From Pannonibacter carbonis (GTDB lineage Bacteria > Pseudomonadota > Alphaproteobacteria > Rhizobiales > Stappiaceae): a stretch of 64,000 nt of DNA. The stretch is taken from positions 203,538 through 267,537 of the forward strand of contig NZ_PUDR01000006.1 in assembly GCF_003012935.1 (NCBI RefSeq), in the 5' to 3' direction. The translations under genes and the position numbers were made by a program. Shown here piece by piece: positions 8,410-18,185 of the stretch (its first letter is position 1; every line of letters starts with the position of its first letter). Below the pieces are notes generated by a model. It was given only the letters and a program-made list of their open reading frames with translations, made no database searches and had not been told where the DNA came from.

Positions 8410-10851
8410 TCAATAGAGGCCACCGGTTCCCGTCAGCACAGCCTCGCCCGCTTCCGGCGAAACGGTGCGTGGAATGCCCATTTCATCCTGGAAGCCGATC
8501 ACGGAATAGGTGTCCGGCGGCGCGGTGCCAGGCTTGAAGGCTTCGAGGATCGTGTCCGACCCGCCTGCCACTGCCCGCAAGCCTGTGCGGCGATTGATCG
8601 GGATCAACTGCAAGCCTTTCGGGACGCGAAACTCGACCGCCGGCTTGTCCTTGAGGGCCATGGACAGGAACTCGGTGAAGATCGGGGCCGCCACCTGACC
8701 GCCCGTGCCACCACGCCCCATCGGCCGGGGCTGGTCAAAGCCGATGAAGACGCCAACCGCCAGGTCCGGGGTATAGCCGATGAACCAGGCGTCCTTCTCT
8801 TCGTTCGTGGTGCCGGTCTTGCCCGCGACAGGACGGCCGAGTGCCTTGACACTGGTCGCCGTACCGCGCTGGACCACGCCTTCCATCATCGACGTGATCT
8901 GATAGGCGGTCATCGGGTCGAGCACCTGCTCGCGCTCGTCGATGAGTTCCGGCTCATCCTGGCCGCGCCAGTCGGCGTCGGAGCAGGTTTCGCAGATGCG
9001 GCTGTCATGCTTGTAGATGGTGCGCCCGTAGCGATCCTGGATGCGGTCGATCAGGGTCGGTGTGATCTTGCGCCCGCCATTGGCGAGGATCGAATAGGCC
9101 GTGACCATGCGCAGCACGGTGGTCTCGCCAGCCCCCAGCGACATCGACAGCACCGGCAACATATTGTCATAGATGCCAAAGCGCTTGGAGTACTCGGCGA
9201 CCAGTGGCATGCCCATGTCCTGCGCAAGCCGGATGGTCATCAGGTTCCGCGACAGCTCGATGCCCGTACGCAGGGTCGACGGACCATAGAACTTGCCGCC
9301 ATAGTTCTGCGGACGCCAGACAGCCTGCCCCGGAACGGCCAGTTCCAGCGGCGCATCCATCACCACGCTTGACGGGGTATAGCCATTGTCGAGCGCGGCG
9401 GCATAGAGGAACGGCTTGAACGAGGAGCCCGGCTGACGCATCGCCTGCGTCGCCCGGTTGAACTCGCTCTGAGCAAAGCTGAACCCGCCAACCATCGCCT
9501 GGACACGGCCGGTAAACGGATCCATGGCCACCAGCGCCCCCGATATTCTCGGAACCTGGCGCAGCTGATACTCGCCTTTCACGGCCTCAACATAGACAAC
9601 ATCGCCCTGTTTCAGGACATCGCTGACGGCAGCCGGTGCGCGGCTGTTGACCCTTGCCCATTTCATGTCGGCGAGTTTCAGCGTCGCGGTCTGGCGGTCG
9701 GGAGCGAGCTGGCCGCTGACAAGGCGCCCCGGCTGCAGACCGACATCCGCCTCGTCCTTACCGACCGAAAGAACGACGGCCAGGCGCCATTCCGGCAGGT
9801 CGGACAGGGCCTCGACCTTGCCAAGATCGACGCCCCAATCTGCACTCAGCGCAAGCTCCGCAACCGGACCACGCCAGCTGCCGCGCTTCTGGTCAAAGTC
9901 AAGCAGACCATCCATCAGCGCCTTGCGAGCCATCATCTGCATCTTGGGATCCAGCGTCGAGCGAACCGACAGGCCGCCCTCATAGAGGCTGTTCTCGCCA
10001 TAGATATTGGCGACCTCACGCCGGACTTCCTCGGTGAAATACTCACCGAAAACTAGCTGGGAGCCGGTTTCGCGCGGGGTGACTTCCAGCGGGCGCGCCT
10101 TGGCGCTCTCCCCATCGGCAGCCAATACGTAGCCGTTCTCGACCATGCGGTCGATCACCCAGTTGCGGCGTTCGATGGCGCGTTCGCGGCCTCGGAACGG
10201 ATGATAGTTGTTCGGTGCTTTCGGCAGGGCAGCAAGATAGGCGACCTCGTCCAGCGTCAGTTCATGCACGGACTTGTCGAAATAGACCAGCGAGGCCGCC
10301 GCGACGCCATAGGCACCAAGCCCGAGATAGATCTCGTTCAGGTACAGCTCGAGGATCTCGTCCTTGGTATAAGCCTGCTCGATGCGCAGCGACAGGATCG
10401 CTTCCTTGATCTTGCGATCGATCGACACTTCGTTGGTCAGAAGGAAGTTCTTGGCGACCTGCTGGGTGATGGTCGAGGCACCTTCCGGGCGGCGGCCTGA
10501 GCCGTAGTTCTGGACAAAACGGACAGTGGCGCGGGCAATCCCCTCCGGGTCAATGCCAACGTGGCTGTAAAAATTCTTGTCTTCTGAGGAGATATAAGCC
10601 TGCTTCAGCAAATCCGGGATTGCCTGGATCGGCAGAAACATGCGTCGCTGCTTGGCATATTCGGCCATCAGGCTGCCATCGGACGCATGAACGCGGGTCA
10701 TCACCGGCGGCTCGTAATTCTTGAGCGCAGTGTAGTCCGGCAGATCCGTGGAAAGGTTGTCGAGATAGACCCAGACACCGGCGGCCACCAGCAGCGCAAG
10801 AACGGCGCCGATGCCAAACAGATACCCGAAAAACTTGATCAGAAACTTCAT
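8410..10851 (-). CDS. mrcA: Penicillin-binding protein 1A (transglycosylase/transpeptidase)
   Basis: 813 residues, a class A PBP that polymerises and cross-links peptidoglycan on the outer face of the inner membrane. It has an N-terminal membrane anchor (about residues 6-30). The GT51 domain carries catalytic Glu in SSEDKNFYSH (E90) and the STITQQVAKN motif. An OB-like insert follows. The transpeptidase domain has SSFKP (S476 nucleophile, K479), SRN and KTGTT. The start at 10851 places the anchor correctly. The C-terminal tail after the transpeptidase domain is short. It lies upstream of prfB, and the amidase gene is next on its 5' side. Confidence 0.95.
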   Translation of the reverse strand: MKFLIKFFGYLFGIGAVLALLVAAGVWVYLDNLSTDLPDYTALKNYEPPVMTRVHASDGSLMAEYAKQRRMFLPIQAIPDLLKQAYISSEDKNFYSHVGIDPEGIARATVRFVQNYGSGRRPEGASTITQQVAKNFLLTNEVSIDRKIKEAILSLRIEQAYTKDEILELYLNEIYLGLGAYGVAAASLVYFDKSVHELTLDEVAYLAALPKAPNNYHPFRGRERAIERRNWVIDRMVENGYVLAADGESAKARPLEVTPRETGSQLVFGEYFTEEVRREVANIYGENSLYEGGLSVRSTLDPKMQMMARKALMDGLLDFDQKRGSWRGPVAELALSADWGVDLGKVEALSDLPEWRLAVVLSVGKDEADVGLQPGRLVSGQLAPDRQTATLKLADMKWARVNSRAPAAVSDVLKQGDVVYVEAVKGEYQLRQVPRISGALVAMDPFTGRVQAMVGGFSFAQSEFNRATQAMRQPGSSFKPFLYAAALDNGYTPSSVVMDAPLELAVPGQAVWRPQNYGGKFYGPSTLRTGIELSRNLMTIRLAQDMGMPLVAEYSKRFGIYDNMLPVLSMSLGAGETTVLRMVTAYSILANGGRKITPTLIDRIQDRYGRTIYKHDSRICETCSDADWRGQDEPELIDEREQVLDPMTAYQITSMMEGVVQRGTATSVKALGRPVAGKTGTTNEEKDAWFIGYTPDLAVGVFIGFDQPRPMGRGGTGGQVAAPIFTEFLSMALKDKPAVEFRVPKGLQLIPINRRTGLRAVAGGSDTILEAFKPGTAPPDTYSVIGFQDEMGIPRTVSPEAGEAVLTGTGGLY

Positions 10852-11020
10852 GCGTCCGGCTCGCCCTAAATCCAGGCCTCAGGTCATCAGGCGCCCCACC
10901 TAACACACTCGTGACGGAGCGGCACCGGTTTTCGGTGCGGGCGCGACCCTACGCTCCTTAGTCCTTGAGCAATATGGCGATGCTGAGGCATCACCGGCAC
11001 ATCATCTTGCAGATGCACGC

Positions 11021-12331
11021 CTATTGCGCTGTGGCCTGCGCTGCGGCCGGCTTTTCCATCGCAAACCGCGGCTGGAAGAACGCGTCGACCGCCTCGGCCA
11101 CGGCTGTGGCGGTCCGTTCCCGCCATTCTGGAGAGATCAGCAGCTTCTCGTCATGCTCATTCGACAGATATCCGAGTTCGATCAGCACCGACGGCACATC
11201 ATGGGCCTTCAGCACAAGGAAGCCGGCCGAGCGGTGCGGATTGTTGATCAGCTTGACCGCGCTCTTCAGTTCCTCGACCAGGGTGCGGGCAAAGTGGATC
11301 GAGAACACCTTTGTCTCACGCCGGGCAAGGTCGATGAGAATATCCGTGACCTCTGCCGGTTCGGCGCTGAGTTCCACGCCTGCGATGACGTCCGACAGGT
11401 TTTCAGACTCGGCAATCTGCGCAGCAATGTCGTCCGAAGCCCGGTCGGAAAGGGTATAGACGGTCGCACCACGGACAATGTCCTTGCCGCTGCGCACAGA
11501 ATCGGCGTGAACGGAAATGAACAGGTCAGCGTTCTTTTCGCGGCCGATGGTCACGCGCTTGCGCAGGGGAACGAACGTGTCGCTGTCGCGTGTCATATGG
11601 ATTGTGTAACGGCCAGTCGCCTCGAGCTTGCGTTGCAACTCCCGGGTGAACTCGAGCACAACCGCCTTCTCCAGCGTCCCATGGACGCCAACAGCCCCGG
11701 TGTCGAGGCCACCATGCCCGGCATCCAGTACGATCACGGGTTTCGTCTTGGCGCCCGTATCGAGACGATCACCTTTCGGGGCCGCAACGGGATCAGCGCC
11801 GGCAGCCGGCTGGCGCGTCGCCTCTACAGCGGCAAGGAATGCCGCACGGTCCGACTTGACCAGATCCAGAACCAGCCGCGCCGGCTGATCCTCGACAGCC
11901 GGAAGCACGAAACTCTTGTCGAGTTCGACCGGCTCGCCGACATCCAGCACGATGCGGGACTTGCCCGGAGCAAAGGAGCCGTAGCGCCAGGCCTTGATCA
12001 GGCCTCGCCCCTCTTCCCCGGCGCGCGGCGGCAGGCGGAAGTCCATCGCCGGCAGATCGATGATCAGGCGGTAGGGATCGGCCAGCTTTGAGACGGAAAA
12101 TGCGATCGGCGCATCAAGGTCAAGAACGAACCGCGTCCGCGTTTCGTCCCCGGCGATTCGCGCATCGGTCGCTGCTGCAACCGGTTGGGAGGCCGCATCA
12201 ACCGGCTGGGGAGAAAAAGCAAGTGTAAACAGCAAGGCGGCAAACATCATTGCAAATGCGCCGTACCGCCCGGCGAACGGACGCGGCACGGACACTTCTG
12301 GATGTGTCAGCGGGCGGCGGCGGCGATACAT
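11021..12331 (-). CDS. amiC: N-acetylmuramoyl-L-alanine amidase (AMIN + Amidase_3)
   Basis: About 436 residues from the ATG at 12331 (MYRRRRPL...), which gives a basic N-region followed by a signal segment (AFAMMFAALLFTLAFS) and a likely export cleavage near VDAASQ. An AMIN targeting domain comes first. Then comes the zinc amidase: VLDAGHGGLDTGA, the Glu of LEKAVVLEF, SVHADS and VLIELGYLSN. It removes stem peptides from peptidoglycan during daughter-cell separation. The reading frame stays open 156 bp further upstream, but that part lacks signal-peptide character. It is on the same strand as, and before, mrcA, with a 169-bp spacer. Confidence 0.9.
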   Translation of the reverse strand: MYRRRRPLTHPEVSVPRPFAGRYGAFAMMFAALLFTLAFSPQPVDAASQPVAAATDARIAGDETRTRFVLDLDAPIAFSVSKLADPYRLIIDLPAMDFRLPPRAGEEGRGLIKAWRYGSFAPGKSRIVLDVGEPVELDKSFVLPAVEDQPARLVLDLVKSDRAAFLAAVEATRQPAAGADPVAAPKGDRLDTGAKTKPVIVLDAGHGGLDTGAVGVHGTLEKAVVLEFTRELQRKLEATGRYTIHMTRDSDTFVPLRKRVTIGREKNADLFISVHADSVRSGKDIVRGATVYTLSDRASDDIAAQIAESENLSDVIAGVELSAEPAEVTDILIDLARRETKVFSIHFARTLVEELKSAVKLINNPHRSAGFLVLKAHDVPSVLIELGYLSNEHDEKLLISPEWRERTATAVAEAVDAFFQPRFAMEKPAAAQATAQ

Positions 12332-13110
12332 TCCGTGAAGCTCCAACTCTGCCAACAGGCCAGCGGCGGCTTTTGAAGCCTCGCGATGGCCGGTTTCCAG
12401 CCGTTTCTGCCCTTGCGGCACCACAAGCGAAGACCGGCATCCACAGACACAAACTTTCGCCAGTTCGCCGGATTGATTGCCCGACAAGGCTGCCCTTCTC
12501 AGGTTAACCTTTCGCTAACGCTTGACATCGTTCGATGCAAGCGCACCTCCACCATTTCCATTGCTTGCCAAGGCGCGCAACGGACCGTAAAAGGGACTTT
12601 ACGGATTTCGGTTTGCAACCGATACCGGTTAGACAGATGGAACAGCATGGCTTTCCACATGTCATCGCAGGTTTGACCGGACGCACGGCAGGGGGAGAGG
12701 CCAAATCATCCCCGCCTTCTGCGGCCCGACCGGATGGCGAAACAACCGGCAGCGTGTTGCAGGCTTCACGGGAATGCCCGCCTTTTTGACGTGGTTGCTT
12801 GCCGGGAGTGCGGCCCGGATCCGGATCATCAGAGACAGGGTGCAAAGGCAAGGGCCGGCGCACCAGGCCTCATAGCGTAACACCAGTTCAACGACGGCAG
12901 GCACTGCCTTGACGATTTTCGCGATGCAGGCGGGGACAAGACAAACGGCGGATCATCCCTTCAGGGCCCGCCGGTCCGCAGGTATCAGCGCGCGCAGGCC
13001 CGCCTTTTTCATCTTCACATCAAGCGACAAGAAAACGATCAGCCGTGCCCTCAGAGATGGAGCGCGTTCGCCGCGCCCAGAGGGATCGGTGATCGTGGAG
13101 ATCCCAGTCT
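12332..13110 (+). other. Long spacer and probable rne leader
   Basis: Nearly 780 bp between the divergent amiC and rne starts with no convincing gene; the short frames on both strands lack ribosome sites and family resemblance. The part next to rne probably includes a long 5' untranslated leader, which in other bacteria lets RNase E cut and limit its own mRNA. A GGAG at 13097-13100 serves the rne ATG. A TTGACA at 12522-12527 has no good partner -10, so I do not call a promoter. Confidence 0.5.
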
Positions 13111-15810
13111 ATGGCAAACAAGATGCTGATCGACGCGGCGCACCCGGAAGAGACCCGGGTCGTCGTGGTCCGTGGCAATCGGGTTGAAGAATTCGACTTC
13201 GAGGCGGCTAATCGCAAGCAGTTACGCGGAAACATCTATCTGGCCAAAGTGACGCGTGTCGAACCGTCCCTGCAGGCCGCCTTTGTGGAATATGGCGGCA
13301 ATCGCCACGGCTTTCTCGCCTTCAGCGAAATCCACCCGGATTATTACCAGATCCCGATGGCTGACCGGCAGGCGCTGATCGACGACGAACGCGCCGAGGA
13401 CGAACGCCGCGAGGCGGCTGAGCGCGCTGCCCAGGCCCGCCGGGGCGAGGACGATCATTCCGACGAAGAAGGCGACAGCGAAGCCAACGGCGACAGCGAG
13501 AACGGCCACGACAGCCACGGCGATGACGACGCGGATCACGTTGAATCCGTCGGCGCCGAGGACGCCATGGAAGAGGTGCCGGAACGCCGTCAGCGCCAGC
13601 GCCGGCAGTACAAGATCCAGGAAGTGATCAAGCGCCGCCAGGTGCTGCTGGTCCAGGTCGTCAAGGAAGAGCGTGGCAACAAGGGCGCGGCCCTCACCAC
13701 CTATCTGTCGCTCGCCGGCCGCTACTCCGTGCTGATGCCCAACACCGGTCGCGGTGGCGGCATTTCCCGCAAGATCACCCAGCTGACCGACCGCAAGCGC
13801 CTGAAGAAGATCGCCTCGGAGCTGGACGTGCCGGAGGGCATGGGCGTCATCCTGCGCACCGCAGGCGCCAGCCGCACCAAGGCCGAGATCAAGCGCGACT
13901 TCGAATATCTGATGCGCCTGTGGGAGAACGTTCGCGACCTGACGCTGAAGTCGTCGGCGCCCTGCCTCGTCTATGAGGAAGGCAGCCTGATCAAGCGCTC
14001 GATCCGCGATCTCTACAACAAGGACATCGACGAGGTTCTCGTTGCAGGCGAAGACGGCTACCGCGAGGCCAAGGACTTCATGCGCATGCTCATGCCGAGC
14101 CATGCCAAGAACGTCCAGCCCTACCGCGATGCGACTCCGATCTTCACCCGCTTCGGCGTCGAGCCGCAGCTGGACGCGATGTTCTCGCCGCAGGTCACCC
14201 TGCGCTCGGGCGGCTACATCGTCATCAACCAGACCGAAGCGCTGGTCTCCATCGACGTCAACTCGGGCAAGTCAACGCGCGAGCACAACATCGAGGACAC
14301 CGCCCTCCAGACCAACCTTGAAGCCGCCGAAGAGATCACCCGCCAGTTGCGCCTGCGCGATCTGGCCGGCCTCATCGTCATCGACTTCATCGACATGGAG
14401 GAGAACAAGAACAACCGGTCCGTCGAGCGCAAGCTCAAGGATTGCCTGAAGAACGATCGCGCCCGCATCCAGGTCGGCCGCATCTCGCACTTCGGCCTGC
14501 TGGAAATGTCGCGTCAGCGCATCCGCACCGGTGTTTTGGAAAGCTCGACCACCGTCTGCCCGCATTGCCATGGCACCGGCATGATCCGCTCCGTGGAGTC
14601 GGTTGCCCTGCATGTGCTGCGGTCGCTGGAAGACTTCCTGCTGAAGGGCGTAACGCACAACATCATCGTGCGCACCAATGCCTCGGTAGCCCTCTACATC
14701 CTCAACCAGAAGCGCAAGCATCTGGGCGATCTGGAGGCCCGCTTCGGCCTCGAGATCAGCGTCCTGGCAGAGGACATCGGCCATGGCCAGCATTATGTGC
14801 TGGAGCGCTCGACCCTGATCGACCGCGAACGCATTCCCCTGCCGCCCCCGCCGATGGTCCAGCCGCACACGATCACCATCGATGAGATGGATGACATCGT
14901 CGAGGAGATCGAGGACGAAGAAGAGGACGACGAGGAAGAGGTCGCCACGCCTGATGCCAAGCGGTCCCGTGGCCCGAAGGCTGCCGAGGACGGTGACAAC
15001 GAAAGCGAGGGTGAACGCAACCGCCGCCGCCGCCGCCGCAAGCGCCGGCGCAGCCCTGAAGCCGGCCAGGCCGGCGAACAGGATGATACCCGCTCCGCCC
15101 CCCGGGCCGCAGGCGACTCGGAGACTTCCGACGACCAGGACGGCGACGAGGACAGCGACGGGGATGACAATGGCGACGAACAGTCGGCCATTGGTGCCGA
15201 TGGCGAAACCAAGCGCAAGCGGCGCCGGGGCCGACGTGGCGGTCGCCGTGGCCGCCGCAATGGCGATCGCGAAGGCGGTCTGGACGACGAGGGATCCGAG
15301 GACGGCGAAGTTCAGGCGCTGAACGACAATGCCGATGCGTCCGATACCCCGGCCGCCGATCAGGACACCTCCGATGCATCGGAAGCAACTGACGTGAGCG
15401 GGGCATTGACGACCGAACCGGGCGCCGTGACTGCCGAGGTCGAGATCCTCGCAGGGGCAACTGAGCCGGTTGTAGCTGCAACGGATGGTGCGGCAGCCGA
15501 CGCATCCGCGGACGTTGAAACGCCGGCCGTAGCGGAAGCTGAAGGGTCCGACAGGGCCGAAGCTACCTCTGACACTGACGGCGAGGCATCTGCCGAGACG
15601 GTCGCTGACCAGGCAGAGGCTGCGGAGCCTGAGGTTGTCGCTGCGGCCCCGGTTGCTGACGCGGCTCCGGCCGAACCGGTTGTCGAGGCCCCTGCCCGGC
15701 CCCGCGCCCCGCTGACGCCGGTCGTGACCAGCGAAGGCAACGGCCAGGGTGACGGCGACGATGACAAGCCGAAGCGTTCCGGCTGGTGGCAGCGCCGCTC
15801 GTTCTTCTGA
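13111..15810 (+). CDS. rne: Ribonuclease E
   Basis: 899 residues; the endoribonuclease core of the RNA degradosome. The S1 RNA-binding domain starts near residue 36 and is interrupted by a strongly acidic insert (about 105-155), as in other alphaproteobacterial RNase E. Metal-binding aspartates D382 (SIDVNSGKST) and D425 (VIDFIDMEEN) are 43 apart, as in the E. coli enzyme. The zinc-link cysteines are C483 and C486 (CPHCHGTG). The C-terminal third is disordered, with alternating acidic and Arg-rich blocks (RRRRRRKRRR, KRKRRRGRRGGRRGRR) that bind RNA and partner proteins. A strong terminator follows. Confidence 0.96.
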   Translation: MANKMLIDAAHPEETRVVVVRGNRVEEFDFEAANRKQLRGNIYLAKVTRVEPSLQAAFVEYGGNRHGFLAFSEIHPDYYQIPMADRQALIDDERAEDERREAAERAAQARRGEDDHSDEEGDSEANGDSENGHDSHGDDDADHVESVGAEDAMEEVPERRQRQRRQYKIQEVIKRRQVLLVQVVKEERGNKGAALTTYLSLAGRYSVLMPNTGRGGGISRKITQLTDRKRLKKIASELDVPEGMGVILRTAGASRTKAEIKRDFEYLMRLWENVRDLTLKSSAPCLVYEEGSLIKRSIRDLYNKDIDEVLVAGEDGYREAKDFMRMLMPSHAKNVQPYRDATPIFTRFGVEPQLDAMFSPQVTLRSGGYIVINQTEALVSIDVNSGKSTREHNIEDTALQTNLEAAEEITRQLRLRDLAGLIVIDFIDMEENKNNRSVERKLKDCLKNDRARIQVGRISHFGLLEMSRQRIRTGVLESSTTVCPHCHGTGMIRSVESVALHVLRSLEDFLLKGVTHNIIVRTNASVALYILNQKRKHLGDLEARFGLEISVLAEDIGHGQHYVLERSTLIDRERIPLPPPPMVQPHTITIDEMDDIVEEIEDEEEDDEEEVATPDAKRSRGPKAAEDGDNESEGERNRRRRRRKRRRSPEAGQAGEQDDTRSAPRAAGDSETSDDQDGDEDSDGDDNGDEQSAIGADGETKRKRRRGRRGGRRGRRNGDREGGLDDEGSEDGEVQALNDNADASDTPAADQDTSDASEATDVSGALTTEPGAVTAEVEILAGATEPVVAATDGAAADASADVETPAVAEAEGSDRAEATSDTDGEASAETVADQAEAAEPEVVAAAPVADAAPAEPVVEAPARPRAPLTPVVTSEGNGQGDGDDDKPKRSGWWQRRSFF

Positions 15811-15831
15811 GCCGCGTGACACCTGAAACTG

Positions 15832-15865
15832 AAAACACCTCCGGGATCGCTCCCGGAGGTGTTTT
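15832..15865. terminator. Strong bidirectional terminator after rne
   Basis: AAAACACCTCCGGGA and TCCCGGAGGTGTTTT form a perfect 15-bp stem with a TCGC loop. The A and T runs let it stop both rne and the leftward gene ending at 15890. Confidence 0.95.
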
Positions 15866-15889
15866 CATTTCAGCCCCTTGCCCTGCCTC

Positions 15890-16726
15890 TCAGGGACAGG
15901 CAACGCCATTGGCCGTGCCGCATTGGAAGAACTCCTCGCCTCCGGTGTTCCACTGGATCAGCAGACCGTAGTTGTGGCTCTCGCCGATCGGATAGACCGG
16001 CGCATTGAGAAACGTCGCCTGGACCGCGAGCCGGAACGCTTCGAGACCGGCCATGTCTGCATCATCAGCGAACTGCCTGCAGGCCGTTTCCCAGGGCTGG
16101 CCTGTGCCCGCGTAATCCCCATTCTGCCAGATCTCCATGATGTTGCCGGCAACCGCGTCGAACTGGTTCTCCGGCAGCAGGTCCGCGTTATAGCGACTGA
16201 CGGCCGTGGCAAGGTCTGGGTTGCCGTTGCCGACAATCTTGCAAAGGCCTGCAGGCCCAAAGATCTCCGGAACCAGATTGCCATAGGCGGCATTGGTCAG
16301 CGCCAGCACCGTATCGGCGCCAAGTGCCGTATTGCAGCTGTCGAAATAGACCGTGTCCGGCCGGCTCGGATGTGCCGCATGGAAGTTCGCGGCAAAATCC
16401 GCCTTCGGGAACGGCCCGACATCGTCTTCATTGCCATGCGAGACAACATAGATGTCTGTGTAGGTGTCGAACCCGTCAGCCGCGTTCATGGCAATGACCG
16501 CACCGGTGTCTTCCCGCATGAAAAAGACATCCGTTGCCCCGTGATGCAGGGCGAACCATTGGCTGTCGATGGAATCCCGAGGGTTGTCGCAGATGGCCGA
16601 GGTCATCAGCACCGCACTGTCGGCAAGGGCTGCGGAAACCTGCGCAGCCGCGAGGGCAGCCCCGATAATCAGACGTTTCAGGATGGAGAATTGGAACGAC
16701 ATTGGCATCTCCCGGAGGTTGGTCAC
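15890..16726 (-). CDS. Secreted protein with caspase-like His/Cys pair, unknown function
   Basis: 278 residues from 16726 (internal starts at MPMS and MSFQ give the same signal peptide). A signal segment (about residues 17-36, ending ALADS) predicts export. The body has YVVSHGNEDD with H97-G98 and, one strand later, VYFDSCNTALG with C131. Hydrophobic strand-SHG and strand-DSC are the layout of clan CD cysteine peptidases (caspase, gingipain, CHAT, C80). The C-terminal part has further cysteines (TACRQF, FFQCGTANGVACP) that may form disulfides. I do not recognise a named family; the peptidase idea rests on the two short motifs. It is a single gene ending at a shared terminator. Confidence 0.65.
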   Translation of the reverse strand: MTNLREMPMSFQFSILKRLIIGAALAAAQVSAALADSAVLMTSAICDNPRDSIDSQWFALHHGATDVFFMREDTGAVIAMNAADGFDTYTDIYVVSHGNEDDVGPFPKADFAANFHAAHPSRPDTVYFDSCNTALGADTVLALTNAAYGNLVPEIFGPAGLCKIVGNGNPDLATAVSRYNADLLPENQFDAVAGNIMEIWQNGDYAGTGQPWETACRQFADDADMAGLEAFRLAVQATFLNAPVYPIGESHNYGLLIQWNTGGEEFFQCGTANGVACP

Positions 16727-16761
16727 ACCGGGAGAGACGCCGGACAGGACGATCCGTGAGT

Positions 16762-17934
16762 TCAGCCGCGCCGCTGCATCCAGACGCCCAGACGATCCAG
16801 CGCTTCTGCGATGTCGCTTGTCGCCCCGGCGAAGGAGAACCGCATGAAACTGGCACCGTGCACCGGATCAAAATCCGCGCCAGGCGTGGCCGCTACGCCG
16901 GCCTCGGTCAACATGGCCCGGGTAAAGCCGAGCGAATCGTCACAGAAACCGCCGATGTCCGCGTAGACGTAAAACGCCCCATCCACGGGCAGCAGCCGGT
17001 CGAAGCCGATGCGCGGGAGACGATCGAGCAGCATGGCCCTGTTGGCGGCATAGCCGGCCTTGACCAGTTCCAGCTCGGCTGTCGCGTCAAAAGCGGCCAT
17101 GGCGGCGATCTGGGACAGTTCCGGCGGCGAGATGTAGAGCGACTGGGCAATGCGCTCGGCCGGACGCATCAGGCATTCCGGCAGGATCATCCAGCCGATG
17201 CGCCAGCCGGTCATGCAATAGTATTTCGAGAAGCTGTTGATCAGGATCACGGTGTCGGAGGTGGACAGTGCCGTCGCCTGCTGCCCCTCGTAGACGAGCC
17301 CGTGGTAAATCTCGTCGGAGATGAACCAGATGCCTTCCTCCTCGCAATATCGCACCAGATCCGCCAGGGCCTCAGGGGCCATCATGGTCCCGGTCGGATT
17401 GGCCGGACTTGCAACGAGGACGCCCTTGACCGGACCATTTGCGCGGGCAGCCTCGATCAACTCCGGGGTCAGGCTCCAGCGGGTTTCCGGCCCGACCTCG
17501 ATCTCGACCGGCACAAGCCCCAAAGCCCGGATGATATTGCGATAGGCCGGATAGCCCGGTGCCGTTAGGACAATCCGGTCGCCCGGATCAAACGCTGCCA
17601 GAAACGCGAGGTTGAAACCTGCCGAAGAACCGGTGGTCACCATGACGCGGTTCTCGGGCACGTCTACACCGTAAGTGTCGAGGTAATGCCTGGATATGCG
17701 CTTGCGCAGAGGCTGGATGCCGGCGGCTTCCGTGTAGCCAAGGCGTCCGCTCTCCAGCGCCTGGCGTGCAGCCTGCAGAACCAGAGCCGGAGCCGGTGCA
17801 CCGGGCTGCCCCACTTCCATGTGGATGATGCTGCGCCCTTCAGCCTCGAGCTTGCGGGCTGCTGCCAGGATGTCCATCGCGATGAAAGGGTGAACAGAAC
17901 TGCGGCGGGAGGGGGCGAACTGGGACGAGGACAC
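16762..17934 (-). CDS. PLP-dependent aminotransferase, class I/II
   Basis: 390 residues with fold-type I aminotransferase features: GYTEAAGIQPLRKRI, TTGSSAGFNLAF, a SPANPTGTMM turn, FISDEIYHGLVY (PLP-ring Asp) and the PLP lysine in NSFSKYYCMTGWRIGW. Related enzymes use aspartate, aromatic amino acids or other 2-oxo acid pairs; the substrate cannot be named from this. The start at 17934 gives a plausible N-terminus, though MDILAAARK 19 residues later would also suit the family. It stops 35 bp before the start of the secreted-protein gene on the same strand, so the two may share a transcript. Confidence 0.85.
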   Translation of the reverse strand: MSSSQFAPSRRSSVHPFIAMDILAAARKLEAEGRSIIHMEVGQPGAPAPALVLQAARQALESGRLGYTEAAGIQPLRKRISRHYLDTYGVDVPENRVMVTTGSSAGFNLAFLAAFDPGDRIVLTAPGYPAYRNIIRALGLVPVEIEVGPETRWSLTPELIEAARANGPVKGVLVASPANPTGTMMAPEALADLVRYCEEEGIWFISDEIYHGLVYEGQQATALSTSDTVILINSFSKYYCMTGWRIGWMILPECLMRPAERIAQSLYISPPELSQIAAMAAFDATAELELVKAGYAANRAMLLDRLPRIGFDRLLPVDGAFYVYADIGGFCDDSLGFTRAMLTEAGVAATPGADFDPVHGASFMRFSFAGATSDIAEALDRLGVWMQRRG

Positions 17935-18185
17935 GGAAATACTCCACGAACTTGGGCATCGGCATCAGGGGCAAGTCCGCCGCAACGCGGACCCCGGCCG
18001 CTTCCCTACTCCATCATTGTCGCGCTGTCGCCTCATTCCATGGGTTGAGTAGGCATGTCGGGGTGAGGTTGACCTGCCGGACGGTCCTGCCTACCTTTTC
18101 AGGCAGCATTCCCCAGACGGAGCGGGTGTCGCCCGATCGCCGAAGTCTGTTCCGGTTGACAACGAGACCAGAGGTGCGCGTGCCC

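Noticed and set aside
12535..12904. Small genes in the amiC-rne spacer
   Set aside because: Several short frames exist on both strands, but none has a ribosome site, recognised domain or codon pattern different from its shadows.
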